This document shows, one piece after another, positions 11,816 through 22,904 of a stretch of 64,000 nt of DNA. The DNA comes from Haematobia irritans. Lineage: Eukaryota > Arthropoda > Insecta > Diptera > Muscidae. The number at the start of each line of letters is the position of its first letter. Position 1 is the first letter of the stretch. The DNA lies in assembly GCF_050003625.1 (NCBI RefSeq), contig NC_134398.1:59109641-59173640 (forward strand), read 5' to 3'. Position numbers and translations under genes: made by a program. Under the pieces are notes generated by a model that had not been told where the DNA came from, did not search any database, and was given only the letters and a program-made list of their open reading frames with translations.

Positions 11816-12690
11816 ACTTGAGCCGACGGGCTTTTTGGGCAGCAAATAAATCAATGACTTCTTCAGTCGGCACATTTATTCGGCGATGAACCGACATTAA
11901 TGCCAATCCTTTGAGTCTACTCTCGCTAGTCGAATTTCTAAGATACGTCTTTAACCTCTTCATTGTTGAAAATGAACGTTCGGATGAGCACGTAGTAACT
12001 GCAGGGATGGAAAATGCAGTACTATAGTACTTTTTTCAAACCTTTTTCACCCCGGTCATTACCGTAGTACCCCCGCGAATGATTTAGTACCTTTTGTGTA
12101 GACATTTTTGAGTCGATATCAGATTTATGGTACAATAGCTTTGACAAAATATTTTAATATTTTGAGAAAGTCTTTATCAACCTTATTTGCTAATAGTCTT
12201 TTACAAATATGGCAAAACAGACATGTTCATGTGGGAAGAAAATCTCGATTTTGTAAAAGACATAGTCAAAAACAGGATTTTATTGAACTTCAAGAAAGTT
12301 TTAGTCGAAAAAAGAATGCGATTCTATATTATCGATTTTTTATTTCGGTAGAACTAGTTGTCAACATTTTATTTCTATATAGAATTTTTGCAAAATTTTA
12401 TTTTTATAGAAAATTTTGTCAAAATTTTATTTCAATTGAAAATTTTGTAAAAATTTTATTTCTATAGGAAATTTTTGCAAAATTTTATTTCTATAGAAAA
12501 TTTTGTCAAAATTTTATTTTCTTTAAAATTCAGCCTCTTGACAATAATCTTTCAGTGAAATTTTTGTTGAAATTTAGTAAAAAGTACCTTTCCGCTCAAA
12601 AAATACCTTTTTTGTACTTTCTTAAAAATTGTATTTTCCATCCCTGAGTAACTGACAAAGTGACCAAAATTTTTAAAAGAATATGCACGT
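11809..12690 (-). pseudogene. hAT transposase C-terminal dimerisation region, split
   Basis: On the minus strand, rc(11809-12001) translates without a stop through the hAT dimerisation motif. It begins VTTCSSERSFSTMKRLKTYL and continues with a conserved GLALMSVHRRINVP run to RRLKLIL and a stop. Upstream codons (LKILVTLSVTT) lie beyond a 645-bp MITE (12002-12646), which cut the frame at Val-Thr. The duplication made by the MITE encodes the repeated Val-Thr. The N-terminal zinc finger and catalytic parts are not recognisable, so this is dead. The motif resembles that of hAT proteins with a TTF-type N-terminus; that is family knowledge and not visible here. Confidence 0.88.
12002..12646. mobile_element. 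hAT-type MITE, 645 bp, with 8-bp target duplication
   Basis: Terminal inverted repeats cagggatggaaaatgc / gtattttccatccctg are flanked by the perfect 8-bp duplication agtaactg (11994-12001 and 12647-12654). The interior contains 29-mer units (12360-12520). It disrupts the hAT transposase relic described at 11809. Confidence 0.92.
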
Positions 12691-13462
12691 TTGGAAAAAT
12701 CTCTTTATGGCTTCCATCGCTGAATTAGGCAGGTTCTTTTCGCAGGTTTTGCGCCATTTCATTTACACATGTGTGTTTGGCTGTTTCGTTGTTGTTGCTA
12801 TGGCCAAACAAAGCGAGTCATGTTCACAAAAAGAACAACAAACACACATAAAAAGCAGAAATACATTTTCCAAAAATGAAATTTGTGGTGCGAGAACAAA
12901 AATAATTCGTTTGACGGGCTTTTCAACTAGTATTCTATGATTTGTGCAAGTTTTATAGGTAAGCGTTTTTTCAAAATAAAACCTCCAGCTTTTTTCAACA
13001 TCTTCGATAAGATTTTTCTATGCAGCTAAAAATATATATTTATTTATATAAAAATATTCATTCATTTCGGGGGGGGGGGGGGGGGGGGGGTTTGATCCCC
13101 TTAATCCCCCACCCTGAATACGGCCTTGGCTCCCATATATATGTATAGCTCGATTTTCCCAAATTTGGCCATAGAACCCTTATTTATTATCCGATCATAC
13201 TCAAAGTTGGCTAAATCCAGTCCTCTATAATACTAACAATATGTGCAAAATTTCATCGGAATCGGTTCAGATGTAGATATAGCTCTCATATATGTATCGC
13301 CCGATTTTGAAAAATTTGCCCCTAATAACCTTATGTTTGACTATAGAGGCCTCATTTCTTAACTGATCTTACTCAAATTTTGCACAGGGTAACCTTTTGT
13401 GGTATTAATCAAACCCGCAACATATTATGCAAATTGGTTCAGATTTAGATATAGCTTCCATA

Positions 13463-13739
13463 CACACAAAAAATTTTTTCTGATTCAATCACGAAATTAA
13501 TTTATCCAATTAATTTTTTAATTGAAATGTCTTCAATCACAGAAATGATAGTATCAATTAAAAAATTAATTGAAGGTAAATTAAAAAATTAATCGATCCA
13601 ATTGATACTATTAATTTTTGTGATTGATTTTTGTTTCAATTAAAAAAATTTGTTGATTCAATTAAATTTTTAATTGAATATTTTTTAAAACTCAATTAAA
13701 ATTTTAATTGGAAAAATTTTCGTGAAATTTTTTTCTGTG
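13463..13739. mobile_element. TA-MITE of the aattaa-rich family
   Basis: A 277-bp insertion with ends cacacaaaaaattttttctg and aaatttttttctgtg and TA on both sides. It interrupts HINE4 at a site that is continuous at 55045 (agcttccatatacatgcatc). The interior is dominated by short aattaattttttaattg palindromes, giving very high folding potential. Sister copies are at 36973-38069 and 38643-38930. Confidence 0.88.
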
Positions 13740-14189
13740 TATATATACATCGCTGGATTTTCCCAAATTTTGCCATACTACTCTTATTTATTATCCAATG
13801 TTACTCAAATTTCAAATTTTGATGTACTAGCCGATCGTACTAATACGTACTTGTAGCTCTTTCATAAGAATATTGCTCGATTTTTACAAATTTGTATTTA
13901 TTACCCACACTAATTTAACGATTTTCTCTTTTTTAATAATGGGCTCAATATTAGTGGAATACTAACTCCGTAGGCGCAATATCAACACAGCCAGTGTTGC
14001 TAGAAGTAGGGGAAATTCCCTATATGTAGGGTTTTTCTAATATTTAGCGTCTTGTAGGGACGTAGGGCCACAATGTAGGACATTTTCACTCAACACAATT
14101 TGTAATAATTTTTACATTTTGGTGGCTCTAGAGGAGGAAATTAGAAGCCGGCAAGGCTTGATCTTTAACAATGTGTGGTAAACTTTATT

Positions 14190-14445
14190 CCAGTAGAGAA
14201 TTTTGTCAACATTTTATTTCTATAGAACATTTTGTCAAAATTGTATTTCTATAGAATTTTTTTCAAAATATTATTTCTATAAAAAATTTTCTCAAAATTT
14301 TATCTCTGTGGAATTTTTTCTCAAAGTTTTATTTCTATAGAATTTATTGTCAAAATTTTATTTCTATAGAAAAATTTCTCACAAAAATTTGTTTATAGAA
14401 ACTTTTTCCAAAATTTTATTTTTATAGAGATTTAACAAAAAAGAT
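14190..14445. repeat. 29-bp tandem array (caaaattttatttctatag...)
   Basis: About eight diverged units of 29 bp, each with tttctatagaa at its centre. The same unit occurs at 12360, 20510, 39530, 40630, 47690, 57280 and 59545. It is next to gttgccac-type ends (ggtagaattctaccaactgt at 14456). Frame rotates with each unit because 29 is not a multiple of three, so it is not coding. Confidence 0.8.
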
Positions 14446-15515
14446 TACTAATTTGGGTAGAATTCTACCAACTGTGGCAACCGTGGTGGTAATACAGATT
14501 TATATTCTAAGTTTTATACATTGCATATTCATGTTTTAAGATAATAAAGTACTTAGAACCATTTTTGTTTTGTAAAATTTTTTAAATTTAACGAAAAATA
14601 TAGTAGGGAAAATTGTTTGGGAATGTATGGGAAAGTAGGGAACTTTTTTTGTCCTTGTAGGGTAAACCGAACATTTTCCGTGGCAACATTCACTATGAGC
14701 TATAGTCAGATTGACACAAAGCACCCATAGACATGTACCCCTTAATTTTCTTAAATATGCAACTGCGGTTTATCTCCCATACCTATATCAATGCTTATGT
14801 TTACTATTTCAGTAAGGTTGGTTTGGGCTATGATATAGTCGGCTTTCTACTTTACTTACTTCTTTTTTTAATTTCCTTTGTCTATTGTCTATATTTTGGC
14901 TTACGTTCCGATTTCTTTTGACGAACAAAAAAAAAATTTGTGCCCATAATGCCAAAATGATAAACAACATGTACACATATACATAAAATGTTGCTCTCAA
15001 GGCAAAAACACTTGCTATTTTTTTTCAAATTTACTCCGAATAGCCTTTTTAATATTCATATTAAATAATATTTAGTTTTAAGCCTATCAAATTTTTGGCG
15101 AAGCCTTATTAACATGCCAAGCGCGTAGCCAAAACAAATGAACTCATAAAACAGTTTTCCGAATCAGCATCTTTCGTCTACCCTCCCGGCTACCATCTCT
15201 ATTTCTTTCTCTATACTCTCCCTCTCTCTCTCAGTCGCTCTCTGAATAAAATATAACAACATATATATGTTTACTCGAAATTTTTAAATTTATATATGTT
15301 TACATTCACACATATTATTATGAAACATTCACGTCCCAAACATAATATATTCTAACATATTAACATATATGTCCCAAAATTCTGCCCGAAACGCATTTTG
15401 TTTATATCGGAACATATGAAAAACATATTTTTCTAACAGGGTAGGATAGAAACTTTACGTTTTCCCAATTGTGTCCAACATAAGCAATTCGGTTTATTCT
15501 TCCCCCTCCAGATTT

Positions 15516-16900
15516 TTATACCCTCCACCATAGGATGGGGGTATATTAACTTTGTCATTCCGTTTGTAACACATCGAAATATTGCTCTAAGACCCCATAA
15601 AGTATATATATTCCGGGTCGTGGTGAAATTCTGAGTCGATCTGAGCATGTCCGTCCGTCCGTCAGTCCGTCTGTTGAAATCACGCTAACTTTCGAACGAA
15701 CCAAGCTATCGACTTGAAACTTTGCACAAGTAGTTGTTATTGATGTTGGTCGGATGGTATTGCAAATGGGCCATATCGGTCCACTTTTACGTATAGCCCC
15801 CATATAAACGGACCCCCAAATTTGGCTTGCCGATCCTCTAAGAGAAGCTAATTTCATCCGATCTGGCTGAAATTTGGTACATGGTGTTGGTATATGGTCT
15901 CTAACAAGTATGCAAAAATTGGTCCACATCGGTCTATAATTATATATAGCCCCCATATAGACCGATCCCCCGATTTGTCTTGCAGAGCCTCTAAGAGAAG
16001 CAAATTTCATCCGATCCGGCTGAAATTTGGTACATGGTGTTGCTATATGGTCTCTAACAACTATACAAAAATTGGTCCACGTCGGTCCATAATTATATAA
16101 ACCGATCCCCAAATTTGGCTTGCGCAGCCTCTAAGAGAAGCAAATTTCATCCGATCCGGTTGAAATTTGGTACATGGTGTTGATATATGGTATCTAACAA
16201 ACATGCAACAATTGGTCCACATCGGTCCATAATTATATATAGTCCCCATAGAAACCGATCCCCAGATTTGACCCCCGGTGCCTTTCGGAGAAGCAAAATT
16301 CGTCCGATCTGGTTGAAATTTGGTACGTGGTGGTAGTATATTATATTTAACAACCATGCCAAATGTGGTCCATATCAGTCCATAATCATATATAGCCCCT
16401 ATATAAACCGATCCCGAGATTTGGTTTTGGAGCCACTTGGAAGAGCAAATTTCATCCGAGTCAGTCGAAATTTGGTACAATGTGCTAATATATGGCTGTT
16501 AATAACCATACATAACTTGGTCCATATCGGTCTATAGTTATATATAGCCCTCAGATAAATCGATCCTTAATCACACAAAAATTGGTCATATCAAGTTCAT
16601 AATTGTATATAGCCCACATATAAGCGACTCCCATATTTCAATTCTGGCTCTCTACGTACCGTGCAAAAGTCCATGTCGATTCGTAATTATTTGTAGAGTT
16701 ACCTATACATACCTTTTTGTCTAATATATACCACGTATGGACTAACTAACAATTTAGAAAACGATGTTAAGAAATTTAAGATACCACAACCCAATTAATT
16801 CGATTGTGGATGACAGTCTTTCGTAAAAATTTCTACGCAATCCATGGTGGAGGGTACATAAGATTCGGCCTGGCCGAACTTACGGCCGTATATACATGTT
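15516..16900 (-). mobile_element. HINE1 copy A, full length
   Basis: Starts in a T-run with tataccctccaccataggat and has gtccgtccgtccgtcagtcc at 15650. Five or more 153-bp modules follow on the minus strand (open for 185 codons at 15555-16112 and 139 at 16061-16480). It ends catggtggagggtacataag, hairpin ttcggcctggccgaa, tatatacatgttt. Module text (Met-Gly-Ala-Ile-Tyr-Asn-Tyr-Gly-Pro-Met-Trp-Thr-Asn-Phe) is close to that of the younger copies. Confidence 0.88.
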
Positions 16901-17109
16901 TTTTTTTTTTTAATTATAGCAATTTCTTATTGTAAAAATATAATTGATATATACTCCAACATAGGATAGGGATCGGAATCATAAAGCACAAATTCTGGAC
17001 ACAGAGAAGGAATATGATTACCTCAAACATGTTTCAAGAGCAAAATGTTATTTTTGGATGGTGAACATGTAACATGTTTATCGCAAAAATTTTGTTTTCT
17101 CGCCACATA

Positions 17110-18020
17110 ATGATCATGGGATAAAAATTTTGATCTGCCAACACATGTGCCTTCCAGAAATATACATTTTAGACCGCACAAAATATATACCGGTCGACTC
17201 AGAATCACCTCATGAGTCGATTTAGCTCTCGGTGTCCGTTCGTCCGGCCGTCCATGTTAGGTTAGGTTAAAGTGGCAGCCCGATTAAGATTCAGGCTCAC
17301 TTAAACTATTCAGTCCATTGTGATACCACAGTGGTGAACTTCTCTTTTATCACTGAGTGCTGCCCGATTCCATGTTAAGCTCAACGACAAAGGACCTCCT
17401 TTTTATAGCCGAGTCCGGACGGCGTTCCACATTGCAGAAACCACTTAGAGAAGCTTTGAAACACTCAGAAATGTCACCAGCATTACTGAGGTGGGTTAAT
17501 CCACCGCTGAAAAACTTTTTGGTGTTCGGTCGAAGCAGGAATCGAACCCACGACCTTGTGTATGCAAGGCGGGCATGCTAACCATTGTACCACGGTGGCT
17601 CCGTCCGTCCATGTAGTAGTTGTTCGCAGGATTCCGGTGACAATTATTAAACGATTTTGAAAAAATTTGGTACATGGCGTTTTTTTTTTGGCACAAGGAC
17701 GAACGCTTTGGATTTGGAGAAAATCGGATCAAGTTAAGATATAGCACAAGGTAACCTTCTGTAGTATCAGCCAAACTAGTAAACTATCATTCAACTCGGT
17801 TCAGATTTAGATATAGCACCCATATATATGTATCGCCCGATTTTCTCAAATTTGGTAATAATATCTCAGTTTATTAACCGATCTTACTCAAAGTTGGCAA
17901 ACTGTAATCTTCTATAGCATAAACTCAGCCTGCAAAATATCATCAAAATCGGTTCAGATTTAGATATATCTCTCATATATATGTATCTTATTTATTAACC
18001 AATGTTACTCAAATTTCCAG
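17110..18020 (-). mobile_element. HINE4 copy B, partial, interrupted by a SINE
   Basis: Carries the HINE4 start region (tgtgccttccagaaatatac, then gtccgttcgtccggccgtcc) and a few modules in the minus reading. A SINE was inserted at 17258-17599. It breaks off near 18020 where another MITE begins; no hairpin end is seen. Confidence 0.7.
17258..17599 (-). mobile_element. tRNA-headed SINE, copy 1
   Basis: On the minus strand: tRNA-like head (gccaccgtggtacaatggtt, box B ggttcgattcctgc), a body of about 180 bp, and a tail that ends aatcgggctgccactttaac plus cctaac repeats. Flanking copies of ccgtccatgt on both sides are the target duplication inside the HINE4 (GTCY)n tract. Its tail matches the 3' end of the LINE at 48358. 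Confidence 0.9.
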
Positions 18021-18027
18021 TTTTATG

Positions 18028-18360
18028 GCCTGTTCCTGTATATCGAACGATATACAGGAACAGTATTCCAAAACGAAAGAAAATTGATTTTTGTTTTTTT
18101 ATTTCGAAAGGCAAGTCACTTCATATTTTGTTTTCGAGTAATAAACGAACATATACAATAAGTGTCAAGAAAAAAGTAAAAGCATTGTTAACATTTGAAT
18201 GAATTCTCAGGCCAAAAATTTTAAAATACCCATTTTTAATAATCAATGTATTCTCATACAAACGAATCGAACTTTCAAAAATAGAAAAACCCAAATTCAT
18301 TCGAATTCCAGTGACTGCCTTTCTTTCGAACTGGTTTTCGTTCGATATACAGGAACAGGG
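18028..18360. mobile_element. MITE with 20-bp terminal repeats and a doubled left end
   Basis: tgttcctgtatatcgaacga (18029-18048) is inverted at 18339-18358. The left end is immediately followed by an inverted copy of itself (18043-18060), so 18028-18060 is a near-perfect palindrome with a two-base loop. Length is about 333 bp, with no coding. I cannot fix the target duplication. Confidence 0.75.
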
Positions 18361-19849
18361 CATTAATGTATTATCCTATCGTGGAAGTGAGTGAGCGTGA
18401 ACTCCAACCGAACATGTTGTGCGTGAATAGAAACTTTCCTCGTGTGCTCTAGTTGCAATATTTCGTTCCTATCCCAGCAAAAAATGGAGCACTATTTCAG
18501 CAGGATTGTAAGGGAGAGAGGCAGTACCAACTACAACAAACAACCGAAGAGCAGCTTCTACACAGCGCTGATATAATTGCTCATTTTAATAGAAATATTG
18601 CTCAGAAGTTATATACAATCTTGAGTATAGCATTGTTGGCGGAAAGGGAAACAGTACTACCTTGATGATCATAAACTAGTTTTATTACTCGCTTACGTTA
18701 TTGCCACCGATTCATGCAATATGGATGCACTGCCTACTTTAATATATACCAACTAAACTTTTACTGCTGAAGTATTTTTTGCTGGGATGATTTATTGGAA
18801 GTTTCGCACGTTTTCAAAGAGAACATGAAGATGCATAAATTGTGCAAAATAAAATGGCAGCTCCGATATATCGACATCCTATTTAAAGCGATTGCATTCC
18901 AACATTGTCACCAGTCCAATAATTCAATTTGTAATATTCTTACAAATTCGTATTATTTTTGTTCATAATGTTATAATTGCAATAAGTTTTATTTTCATCC
19001 AAAAAGTCTTGGTTCCAAAGTGTGCAATAAAAATGAACATATAACATAACTCACTTCTGAAACACCTGCTATGAAAACCACCTCATATATGCGAGCAGAC
19101 AAACTTCATAAAACACTTGCACATTAAAACACTGTAAATATGTGTTAATAAAACGAAATAAAAATTAATGTACATCCCATCGCCACCACCACATGTTGAG
19201 AAGTCAAATTTCTGGCAACAATAACTGTATCACATTTCCTGGCATTCCTAAAATGGGACCGGATATGGAGATGAATGCTTAGTAGCACAATCATGAAGAC
19301 TGTAGTCAAAAAGCCACAAAACCTGTTCTCTAAGCTCATCAACTCGACTTCAGTTATGTGTCTGTCATTCAAGAGGTGGTTTTCTCGTATTTGTTTTCTT
19401 TATGGCTTTTTGTGCTCTTTGTTATTGGTTGGTTGAAGATACAGTGTTTGAATGAATGCGTGTGCGTGCGTTTATGTGTGGTGACTTCCTTTTCCATATG
19501 TGTACTAGCATGTGTGCGTGATTAAATGTTTAACTTTGTACGTCCTTTCTATGGCATTATCTCTGTCGCTGTCTGTGTTTGAGTTTCATTATTTATTTAC
19601 GAGCTTGGCTAATTATCCTTTAAGTGTTTAAGAACACATACAAGTGAACATCATTTTTGTTTTGTGGTACTTCTTTGTTTTTTTTTTGTTCTCGTGCTCA
19701 TATTTTTGTATTGGTGAAACCTTCCAAACAAAGGAACTCTCCTCATCATTGTCATTGTGCAACAATACTGGATAATCCAATTGCAAAAGTACTTACGAAC
19801 ATTAGAAGATGGTGAAAATAATAATAATCCCTAGGTGAAGATAGGGTGC
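18361..19849. other. Apparently single-copy, no gene recognised
   Basis: This is one of the few long stretches without a match elsewhere in the window. Short ORFs occur (18453-18665 plus, 19145-19372 minus) but have no recognisable domain and no splice-consistent neighbours that I can support. It could be intergenic or intronic host DNA. Confidence 0.4.
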
Positions 19850-20404
19850 GTGATTTTTTTAACTTCAAAAACGGTGCGTGGGTAGTGAGTCGGTCTGGCG
19901 GCGGACATGCAGTCCGTCTGTTGAAACGTTAAATTTTGAACGAAAGAAGATATTGGATTGGAACTTGGCACATGTAGTTCTTATTAGAGGTGTGCACGTG
20001 AATAATGTTTTACTCACGCTCACGACGGTAAAATCTTACTCACGCACGATATAGGTTGGTAGGACTCACGCTCACGCACACGTATTTTTGCGAAATTCGC
20101 ACACTCACGAAGAAATTATTTTCGTGACTCACGTTCACGCACGACTTTTGGTTTGTTAATAACGCTCACGCACACTCACGCCGTTGCCATCATAACTCAC
20201 ACGTGAGTCACGAAATTTCTCGAGATTCACGACAATTTCGTGTCACGTGCACACCTCTAGTTCGTATTGATGTAGGTCAGATGGTATTTCAAATGGGAAA
20301 TATTGGACTGCATTTAAATATAGCCACTAACCGATCATCAGACTTGACTTCTTGGGCATCCAGGAGGAAACCAAATTTGTCTGATGTAGTTGAAATTCAA
20401 CATA
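19850..20404 (-). mobile_element. HINE1 copy B, start-region fragment
   Basis: Has a degraded microsatellite (gcagtccgtctgttgaaac, 19910) and the phrase tattgatgtaggtcagatgg. Both follow the HINE1 order from the microsatellite end inward. It is interrupted by a hAT-type MITE at 19985-20259 and gives way to a 29-mer element at 20405. Confidence 0.6.
19985..20259. mobile_element. hAT-type MITE, 275 bp, rich in cacg motifs
   Basis: Terminal inverted repeats tagaggtgtgcacgtga / tcacgtgcacacctcta are flanked by gttcttat and gttcgtat (8 bp, one mismatch). The interior is a run of ctcacg / cacgc motifs, unusual in this AT-rich window. The interrupted HINE1 phrase is intact at 15730 and 27618. Confidence 0.85.
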
Positions 20405-20620
20405 TGATCACGGTTGCCACAATTGGTAAAATTCCACCAAATATGGGAGATATTTTACTGTTTGGAAGATGGGTAGAATTCTAAGAGGTGCCTCAATTTT
20501 CTACCTATATTACACTGAAATAAAATTTTGGCAAAATTTTCTATAGAAATAACATTTTGACAATGTTTTCCACAAAAATAAAATTTTGGTAGATTATTTT
20601 TGGCTCGAGTGGCAACCATT
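20405..20620. repeat. Element with gttgccac ends and 29-mer units
   Basis: Runs from ggttgccacaattggtaaaa to ttggctcgagtggcaacc and contains about three 29-mer units. The ends ggttgccac / gtggcaacc are inverted. Similar ends bound arrays at 39502 and 47938 inside HINE1 copies, so it looks like a separate element that invaded a HINE1 ancestor. Confidence 0.6.
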
Positions 20621-21716
20621 AATATGAACCGATATGGACCAATTTTTGTGTGATTGGGGATAGGCTATATATATATAACTATAGACCGATATGGACCAAT
20701 TTTGGCATGGATATTAGCGGCCTTATACTAACACCACGTTGCAAATTTCAACCGGATCGGATGAATTTTGCTCCTCCAAGAGGCTCCGGAGATCAAAGCT
20801 GGGGAACGGTTTATATGGGGGCTATATATAATTATGGACCGATATGGACCAATTCTTGCGTGTTTGTTAGAGACCACATTCTAACACCATGTTTCAAATT
20901 TCAACCGGATCGGATGAATTTTGCTCCTCCAAAAGGCTCCGGAGGACAAATCTGGGAATCGATTTATATGGGGGCTATATAATTATGGACCAATATGGAC
21001 CAATTTTTGCATGGTCATTAGAGAACATATACCAACACCATGTACCAAATTTCAGCCGGATCGGATGAAATTTTCGTTTCTTAGAGGCTCCGCAAGCCAA
21101 ATCGGGGGATCGGCTTATATGGGGGCTATATGTAATTATGGACCGATATGGACCAATTTTTGCACGGTTGTTAGAGACCATATACTAACACTATGTACCA
21201 AATTTCAGCCGGATCGGATGAAATTTGCTTCTCTTAGAGCGATCGCAAGCCAAATTTGGGGACCGTTTATATGGGGGCTATACGTAAAAGTGGACCGATA
21301 TGGACCAATTTTTGCATGGTTGTTAGAGACCATATACTAACACCATGTACCATATTGCCGGATTGGATGAAATTTGCTTCTCTTAGAGCAATCGCAAGCC
21401 AAATTTGGGGGTCCGTTTATATGGGGGCTATACGTAAAAGTGGACCGATATGGCCCATTTGCAATACCATCCGACCTACATCAATAACAACTACTTGTGC
21501 CAAGTTTCAAGTCGATAGCTTGTTTCGTTCGGAAGTTAGCGTGATTTCAACAGACGGACGGACGGACGGACATGCTCAGATCGACTCAGAATTTCACCAC
21601 GACCCAGAATATATATACTTTATGGGGTCTTAGATCAATATTTCGATGTGTTACAAACGGAATGACAAAGTTAATATACCCCCATCCTATGGTGGAGGTA
21701 TTAAAAGTAATGAAAT
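20621..21716 (+). mobile_element. HINE1 copy C
   Basis: Five to six 153-bp modules on the plus strand (open runs at 20650-20982, 20921-21340 and 21256-21633) lead into cagacggacggacggacgga, the core and tatacccccatcctatggtg. The hairpin end is replaced on the left by the 29-mer element. The frame passes through the microsatellite to end in a Phe-Met-Gly-Ser stop. Confidence 0.85.
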
Positions 21717-22011
21717 ATTATTTCATTATTCTTTCTTTTTCATTAAAATTTGTCCAAAATTTATTGGGATTTTTGTTGGAAATTTTTGGGTTTTTAAATT
21801 TTATTACAAATGCTCCCATTTTGAATGAATACTTTTCTTTTCTGAAGAACTAAATTTTAGTCCATCGAAAGTTTCAGCAACTAATTTTCTTCTCAAGTAA
21901 ATGAACAAGATTAGACACAATTTGAATCACTATAATCGCAACTGCGAGTACGCAGCACTATTTCAAATAATAATCGCACGATAATTCCATTCTTTGGAAC
22001 AGATGAATCTT
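21717..22011. other. Unassigned AT-rich stretch
   Basis: No repeat terminus and no gene recognised. Confidence 0.4.
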
Positions 22012-22019
22012 TAAGTTGC

Positions 22020-22350
22020 CACCGTGGTGCAATGGTTAGCATGCCCGCCTTGCATACACAAGGTCGTGGGTTTGATTCCTGCTTCGACCGAACACCAAAA
22101 TGTTTTTCAGCGGTGGATTATCCCACCTCAGTAATGCCGGTGACATTTCTGAGGGTTTCAAAGCTTCTCTAAGTGGTTTCACTGCAATGTGGAACGCCGT
22201 TCGGACTCGGCTATAAAAAGGAGGTCCCTTGTCATTGAGCTTAACATGGAATCGGGCAGCACTCAGTGATAAGAGAGAAGTTCACCAATATGGTAGCACA
22301 ATGGACTGAATAAGTGAGCCTGATACATCGGGCTGCCACCTAACCTAACC
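22020..22350 (+). mobile_element. tRNA-headed SINE, copy 2, complete
   Basis: The cleanest copy. The tRNA-like head has box A-like tggtgcaatgg and box B ggtttgattcc. The body carries ggaacgccgttcggactcgg and ctataaaaaggaggtccc. The tail has cacaatggactgaataagtg, then atcgggctgccacctaacct. A perfect 8-bp target duplication, taagttgc, lies at 22012-22019 and 22351-22358. It is a polymerase III-type non-autonomous retroposon that would depend on a LINE with the same tail. Confidence 0.93.
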
Positions 22351-22358
22351 TAAGTTGC

Positions 22359-22904
22359 TGTAAACAACACAAGGAGCGCTCGTTTCAAAATGTTCTGAGT
22401 ACGTATAACCTCAGCTTTACAATAGAGATGTCAGTTGATAGATGGAAACAATCAGGTTGCCCAATTCCGAAATAAAAAATGCAAACCTCGTACTAATTAA
22501 AATTGGTAAGAGTTGATCTGTTAGATACGAATCCATGAGGCTTGATGAGAATAAAAATTTGGAAAACAAATGGAGATATGTGATTGTATACCGAATGTTG
22601 CAAGAAGGGCTTCCAATAAAATTTCAAGAAAAAATCACTGTTTTTTTACAAAAACTCGTCGTAATCAGTACTCGGATTTTAAAAATAGTCAATATAAATA
22701 ATGTTAAAATAAAATACTACTTTTTGCGTTTAAAATTAACATGCACAACTATGCATTCCAGTAAGAAAAAACAACGAGTTAAGTTTTGTAAAAAACATTA
22801 AAATAAAATAATTTTTTTGATTAAAAGCAAAAATATTAATTCAGTAAAAAAGAGCCCTTCGTATGACAGAAATGGGCGAAAGAGAATAGTCTTCAAAGAC
22901 AGAA
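22359..22904. other. Unassigned AT-rich stretch
   Basis: An 88-codon open frame (22535-22801) has low-complexity Lys/Ile/Asn-rich text and no recognisable domain. I do not support it as a gene. Confidence 0.4.

Larger units (their letters stand above)
10430..13128 (-). mobile_element. hAT transposon, degenerate, with 8-bp target duplication
   Basis: The left end caaggccgtagccaggat and the inverted right end (atacggccttg) are flanked by a perfect 8-bp duplication, gctcccat, at 10422-10429 and 13129-13136. HINE4 sequence is continuous at this point elsewhere (atagctcccatatatatg). The 8-bp target and the transposase relic on the minus strand (11809-12690) place it in the hAT superfamily. Only the C-terminal coding part is recognisable. 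The element has taken in HINE2 copy C and a hAT-type MITE. A G-run of about 22 bases (13069-13090) lies near the right end, and a shorter one (10457-10466) near the left. Confidence 0.9.
9822..14862 (-). mobile_element. HINE4 copy A, interrupted by a hAT element and a MITE
   Basis: Starts tttataccctaaaggacata, then the core and gtccgtccgtccgtctg (9966). The modules are read on the minus strand with the phrase Ile-Gly-Arg-Tyr-Ile-Tyr-Met-Gly-Ala-Ile (51 codons each). After the insertions at 10430-13128 and 13463-13739 the element continues through further modules and a 29-mer array (14190-14445) to a decayed hairpin end near 14862 (gatatagtcggc, then cttactt). The copies at 53974 and 58187 show the same order without the hAT. 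Confidence 0.8.
5923..15445 (+). repeat. TTE copy 2, expanded by nested insertions
   Basis: Host-repeat segments remain in the same order as in the 50.7-60.8 kb copy. They are: 5923-6885 (both tRNA-like modules), 7048-7588, 9447-9569, 9759-9821 and 14863-15445. The last runs through a cgttccgatttcttttgacg phrase and a (TC)n tract at 15217-15243 to the end phrase aacatatgaaaaacatattt. The gaps are filled by a piggyBac-type MITE, HINE3-A, a TA-MITE and HINE4-A, which itself holds a hAT element and more. Without insertions the element is only about 2-3 kb. No conserved ORF is seen. Confidence 0.65.

Noticed and set aside
12108..12467. 119-codon ORF
   Set aside because: Its second half is the 29-mer array read in frame and its first half lies within a hAT-type MITE.
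13069..13090. G-run of about 22 as a functional quadruplex
   Set aside because: A single homopolymer inside a hAT relic, mirrored by a shorter run at the other end, is most simply a subterminal feature of that transposon. Its length may also be a sequencing artefact.
14190..14445. CRISPR-like array (29-bp repeats)
   Set aside because: The units are directly adjacent with no spacers, are AT-rich and diverged, and sit inside eukaryotic mobile elements.
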